Assembly: GCA_028698395.1 (NCBI GenBank)
Contig: JAQVDG010000115.1
Location: forward strand, 1-6,747
From: Weeksellaceae bacterium
GTDB lineage: Bacteria; Bacteroidota; Bacteroidia; Flavobacteriales; Weeksellaceae
Length of the DNA stretch: 6,747 nt
Reading direction: 5' to 3'
Positions 4,432 to 6,747 of this stretch are shown here, one piece after another; within the stretch, counting starts at the first letter, position 1; each line of letters starts with the position of its first letter. The notes under the pieces were generated by a model. It ran no database searches and had not been told where the DNA came from. It was given only the letters and a program-made list of their open reading frames with translations. The position numbers were made by a program, and so were the translations under genes.

Positions 4432-5733
4432 CTACTCGCTTAAAGAATTGATGTAGCTATTGATCTCGTCCTTGCTCGCCTGAGATGTGAAAAATCCAGT
4501 TACAGTGCTATAATTCTTTGGATCGCTGCAATACTTATAGCAGAATTTTGCAAATTCGATTTTATCAACTTCGAGTGAGAATATAGTTAACATCCCTTCG
4601 ATTTGGTTTGCCGATAAACATTTATATTCTGGTATTAATCTTTTAGCAGCTTCGAGTCTTTGGGTTGATGACATTTCTTTTTTAATGTCGCTTTTAAGCT
4701 TCGAATAATCTTCATCGCTAACAAAGCATTTCACTTCAACAGACTCATCAGCGACAGCATAGGGTTTTGTGGTTCCTGGAACAACATAAATTTCGTTTAT
4801 CCCTTGTTTTAACTTAGGATTTGTAAGTAATTGCTTTACATGTAGAAAATTGTCGCGATCGTAAACCTTTTCGTAAGCAGTTTTAAAGAAAACATATCTA
4901 TAGTTTTCGGTTTCGATTAGCATTCCAAGCTTCATAACCTGCTCGGTGTTAAAGCAATAGGTATAAACGTACTCCATACATATTTTTGCTTTTTCATCAT
5001 CCGATTCAAATTTAGCAACCGAATTTAAAAAAGCCTGAAAAGGTTTTTCGGCTAAAAACCCATCGCAACCTTTGTTTCCGGCATAGTTAACAGCATCAGG
5101 AAAAACAATTCCACCTATATTTTCAGGCTGTTCTGTTTTACTCACATCATCTGTTTTATCGGTGATCTCCTGATTGTTATTCGAAACGACTTCTGTTTTA
5201 TCCTTGTCTTTATCCTTAACCTCATCTTTGTCTGGGGCAACAACTGCTACATCACCATCTTTATTTTTATCTTTATCTACTTCATCTTTTTGGCGGTCTT
5301 TTTTTCGATCTCGCATATCCAGATACTCGGTATAGCTCGCCATATCAGTTTCGGGCACGCCAAATTTTGCATTATTTTCCTTGATGTATTCCCATAAAAT
5401 CTGAGCATGAGAAAACTTTTCAAAAGCATCACAAACAATTATTGCATTTGTTTTATCTGTAATTCTTGGGTAAACTTCTTTTACATAAATCAAACGTTGC
5501 TCATCGTCAGTAAAAAGAAGAGCTGATTTATAAAGCTGATTTGATGAAATGTACTTATGCTTCATAATTCTAACAGCTTTTTTGCGTCTTCGCTCATCAT
5601 TTTTGGGTTTCTCGAGCCGGTTTGTGTAGATATTATACGAAAAACGCGACATCGGCTTATGAGTCTTCCCGTCCTGTGCTGCAAGCCCTGTAGTAATTAT
5701 AACCAAAGCGAGCATTAGTAAAACATTTTTCAT
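4432..5733 (-). CDS. Secreted protein with three DUF4476-like units and a charged linker
   Basis: This 433-residue protein starts with a signal peptide (MKNVLLMLALVIITTGLAAQ, cleavage near A19), so it is exported. The C-terminal unit (about 337-430) fits DUF4476, a Bacteroidota domain of unknown function: it has the order helix, CLSANQIEGMLTIFSLEVDKIEFAKFCYKYCSDPKNY, then ITS-like TGFFTSQASKDEINSYI. Two more divergent units are visible at about 46-119 (SSNQLYKSALLFTDDEQRL...VYPRITDKTNA) and 232-303 (FNTEQVMKLGMLIETENYR...VYDRDNF). Between the first and second lies a disordered linker (about 141-200) with repeated K/D/E runs such as KDKDKDK. The function is unknown; the domain is thought to serve in protein binding, which is unproven. 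ATG 5733 is the natural start. A near-match to the -7 box (TATATTCG, 5756-5749) precedes it, without a well-spaced TTG. It is a single-gene unit. Confidence 0.9.
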   Translation of the reverse strand: MKNVLLMLALVIITTGLAAQDGKTHKPMSRFSYNIYTNRLEKPKNDERRRKKAVRIMKHKYISSNQLYKSALLFTDDEQRLIYVKEVYPRITDKTNAIIVCDAFEKFSHAQILWEYIKENNAKFGVPETDMASYTEYLDMRDRKKDRQKDEVDKDKNKDGDVAVVAPDKDEVKDKDKDKTEVVSNNNQEITDKTDDVSKTEQPENIGGIVFPDAVNYAGNKGCDGFLAEKPFQAFLNSVAKFESDDEKAKICMEYVYTYCFNTEQVMKLGMLIETENYRYVFFKTAYEKVYDRDNFLHVKQLLTNPKLKQGINEIYVVPGTTKPYAVADESVEVKCFVSDEDYSKLKSDIKKEMSSTQRLEAAKRLIPEYKCLSANQIEGMLTIFSLEVDKIEFAKFCYKYCSDPKNYSTVTGFFTSQASKDEINSYINSLSE

Positions 5734-5885
5734 AGTTCAAAATTTTTACGAATATAATGATTTTTGTGTGGCAAAAAAAATGCCGAAAAGAAATTGGTGG
5801 AAAGCAGAAGCTGGTGACAGGCTAAATTACAAATTACAACGGCGCAGCCCTCACGCAAGTAAATCACAATGGGTTCTGCAAAAGT

Positions 5886-6029
5886 TTGGGATTTCATTTT
5901 CAAGCACAAAATCCCAATTTCTAAATCCTAAACAAGATCAAATTTTTAAAAAAAAAAATCAAAACAAATAGTGCATATTTTGCATTAATTAGCTTCGCGT
6001 TGGAATTTGTGTTTTGGGATTTGGTGCTT
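5886..6029. repeat. TTGGGATTT repeats: a hairpin and a third copy downstream
   Basis: TTGGGATTT (5886-5894) pairs with AAATCCCAA (5909-5917) across a 14-base loop. The right arm with its flank, AAGCACAAAATCCCAA (5902-5917), is also complementary at 15 of 16 positions to TTGGGATTTGGTGCTT (6014-6029). The arms could therefore pair in two alternative ways. No T tract follows, so a terminator is unlikely; a dispersed intergenic repeat is the simplest reading. Confidence 0.6.
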
Positions 6030-6175
6030 ACATCTGTGGTACTTTTATGTTAATCGGAACTAATTAAGCAACAATCTATCAGCGATTGATTTTTGTTTAT
6101 AGCCAGCAATCTAACCTTGTCATATATTTATCTCAAAAATTAAGCATAAAAGAAACACTGATTAAAAATTAAATC

Positions 6176-6183
6176 TAACTTTG
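6176..6183 (+). promoter_or_regulatory. Possible -7 box of the outer-membrane protein gene
   Basis: TAACTTTG matches the Bacteroidota -7 consensus TAnnTTTG and lies 32 bases before the ATG at 6216. No TTG is found at the usual 19-21 base spacing upstream, so support is limited to one box. Confidence 0.38.
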
Positions 6184-6215
6184 TGACTTAAGAAACCCAA
6201 ATTATTAATATTGTA

Positions 6216-6747
6216 ATGAAAAATAAATTCCTGCTTCTTTTCCTAATAATTTCATTTTATGCAAATGCACAAAAATCCTCATACGTCAAAAATCGTTTGA
6301 CACTTGACATTTCATATCTTAGAATGAATTATAGTTTAGTTCAACAGAATCAAGAAAAGCAAAATGGTGTTTCTTTATCAGCAAACTATGGTATCACAAA
6401 ATTTTTAGAATCGGGAATATATTACTCCAGTTATAAATTGTATTTTCACGCGTACAATTTCGTTGGATTACAAAACAGATTGCATTTACTACCATTTATA
6501 ATTGAGTCAAACAATAGATTCTTCAGATTAGATGCATATTTATCAAATCAAACTGGATCGATTCTTTATCAATATATGAGCAATAATTGGGGGATGATGT
6601 TTACCACTGACATCGGCATTGGAACAGCCATGTACTTATATAAACATTTAGGAATCAGGTTTGAATACAGGTGGTGCTTCTTGCTATCGAAACATGTCGA
6701 AAATCCTAACTTTCAAAATGGATTTAATTTGGGCATCAGTTTAAAAT
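6216..6747 (+). CDS. Predicted small outer-membrane beta-barrel protein, 3' end at window edge
   Basis: ATG at 6216 opens a frame that continues to the last base (177 codons plus one T). A signal peptide is clear (MKNKFLLLFLIISFYANAQ, cleavage before Q19). The rest alternates polar and hydrophobic residues with many Tyr, Phe and Asn, giving about eight short strands such as RLTLDISYLRMNYSL, GVSLSANYGITKFLESGIYY, WGMMFTTDIGIGTAMYLY and LGIRFEYRW. This is the pattern of an 8-strand outer-membrane barrel. The last visible residues, FNLGISLK, look like the final strand. The next codon begins with T and could be Phe, the usual last residue of barrel proteins, or a stop, so the gene is probably complete within a codon or two. 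The family is not recognised; a structural or adhesion role is a guess I do not make. Confidence 0.82.
   Translation, partial: MKNKFLLLFLIISFYANAQKSSYVKNRLTLDISYLRMNYSLVQQNQEKQNGVSLSANYGITKFLESGIYYSSYKLYFHAYNFVGLQNRLHLLPFIIESNNRFFRLDAYLSNQTGSILYQYMSNNWGMMFTTDIGIGTAMYLYKHLGIRFEYRWCFLLSKHVENPNFQNGFNLGISLK

Larger units (their letters stand above)
5734..6215. other. Gene-poor stretch between divergent genes, with small inverted repeats
   Basis: This region separates the divergently transcribed DUF4476 gene and barrel gene and should contain both promoters. It holds a 9-bp inverted repeat (5886-5917), a related copy at 6014-6029, and a likely -7 box for the right-hand gene (6176-6183). An open frame from GTG 5768 to TAG 5971 (67 codons) has a lysine-rich, low-complexity product and runs through the inverted repeat; I do not regard it as a gene. 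No RNA gene is recognised. Confidence 0.55.

Noticed and set aside
4223..4456. Plus-strand open frame of 77 codons
   Set aside because: It runs through both arms of the long inverted repeat and ends inside the DUF4476 gene; it is a by-product of the repeat.
5770..5784. GGCA/TGCC hairpin as a terminator
   Set aside because: Only a 4-bp stem around an A run; too weak and placed upstream of the DUF4476 gene instead of after a gene end.
5768..5971. Plus-strand open frame of 67 codons starting at GTG
   Set aside because: Lysine-rich product ending in a poly-A tract, no ribosome site or family resemblance, and it crosses the inverted repeat. A small real gene cannot be fully excluded.

Overview
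The window reads as an AT-rich Bacteroidota chromosome. The signs are: promoters of the TTG-N19/20-TAnnTTTG type before two genes, few Shine-Dalgarno sequences, a secreted protein built of DUF4476-type units, a small predicted outer-membrane barrel, and a tyrosine recombinase of the group that includes CTnDOT/Bacteroides-type integrases. I cannot name genus or species.

Left part (1-1816): the right-hand end of an integrated mobile element. A tyrosine recombinase (356-1603, minus) is transcribed away from the boundary. It is followed 2 bases after its stop by an unrecognised gene that runs off the left edge (ORF X, 353 to below 1). The boundary is a displaced 3' fragment of a tRNA-Asn(GUU) gene (about 1772-1816) that begins inside the anticodon stem and is followed by a terminator (1821-1848). 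The 5' half of the tRNA is absent, so the element should lie to the left and the rebuilt full tRNA should be at its far end. Between integrase and tRNA fragment are a good integrase promoter (1655-1684), a cluster of GTATGCAAAT repeats just downstream of its -7 box, and a tandem pair of GAAAATTGCAT repeats beside the tRNA core. All share TTGCAT and are candidate binding sites for integrase, an excision factor or a repressor.

Middle part (1880-3978): resident chromosome. A secreted protein with an NlpC/P60-like arrangement (plus strand) converges on, and overlaps by 32 bases, a two-gene minus-strand operon: a classical short-chain dehydrogenase followed by an acetoacetate-decarboxylase-family protein. 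One clear promoter (3948-3978) serves the pair. The two enzymes may act on the same keto compound, but the substrate cannot be read from the sequence.

Right part (3979-6747): a roughly 450-base gene-poor stretch holding a decayed reading frame resembling the start of an IS91-type transposase and a large 32-bp-arm hairpin (4242-4318). Then come a secreted protein with three DUF4476-like units and a highly charged linker (4432-5733, minus), a second gene-poor stretch with small inverted repeats (5734-6215), and a predicted outer-membrane beta-barrel protein (6216 to the edge, plus) that is probably complete to within a residue or two. The most novel material is the integrase-linked ORF X and the repeat array at the element end; no complete new system is visible in this window.
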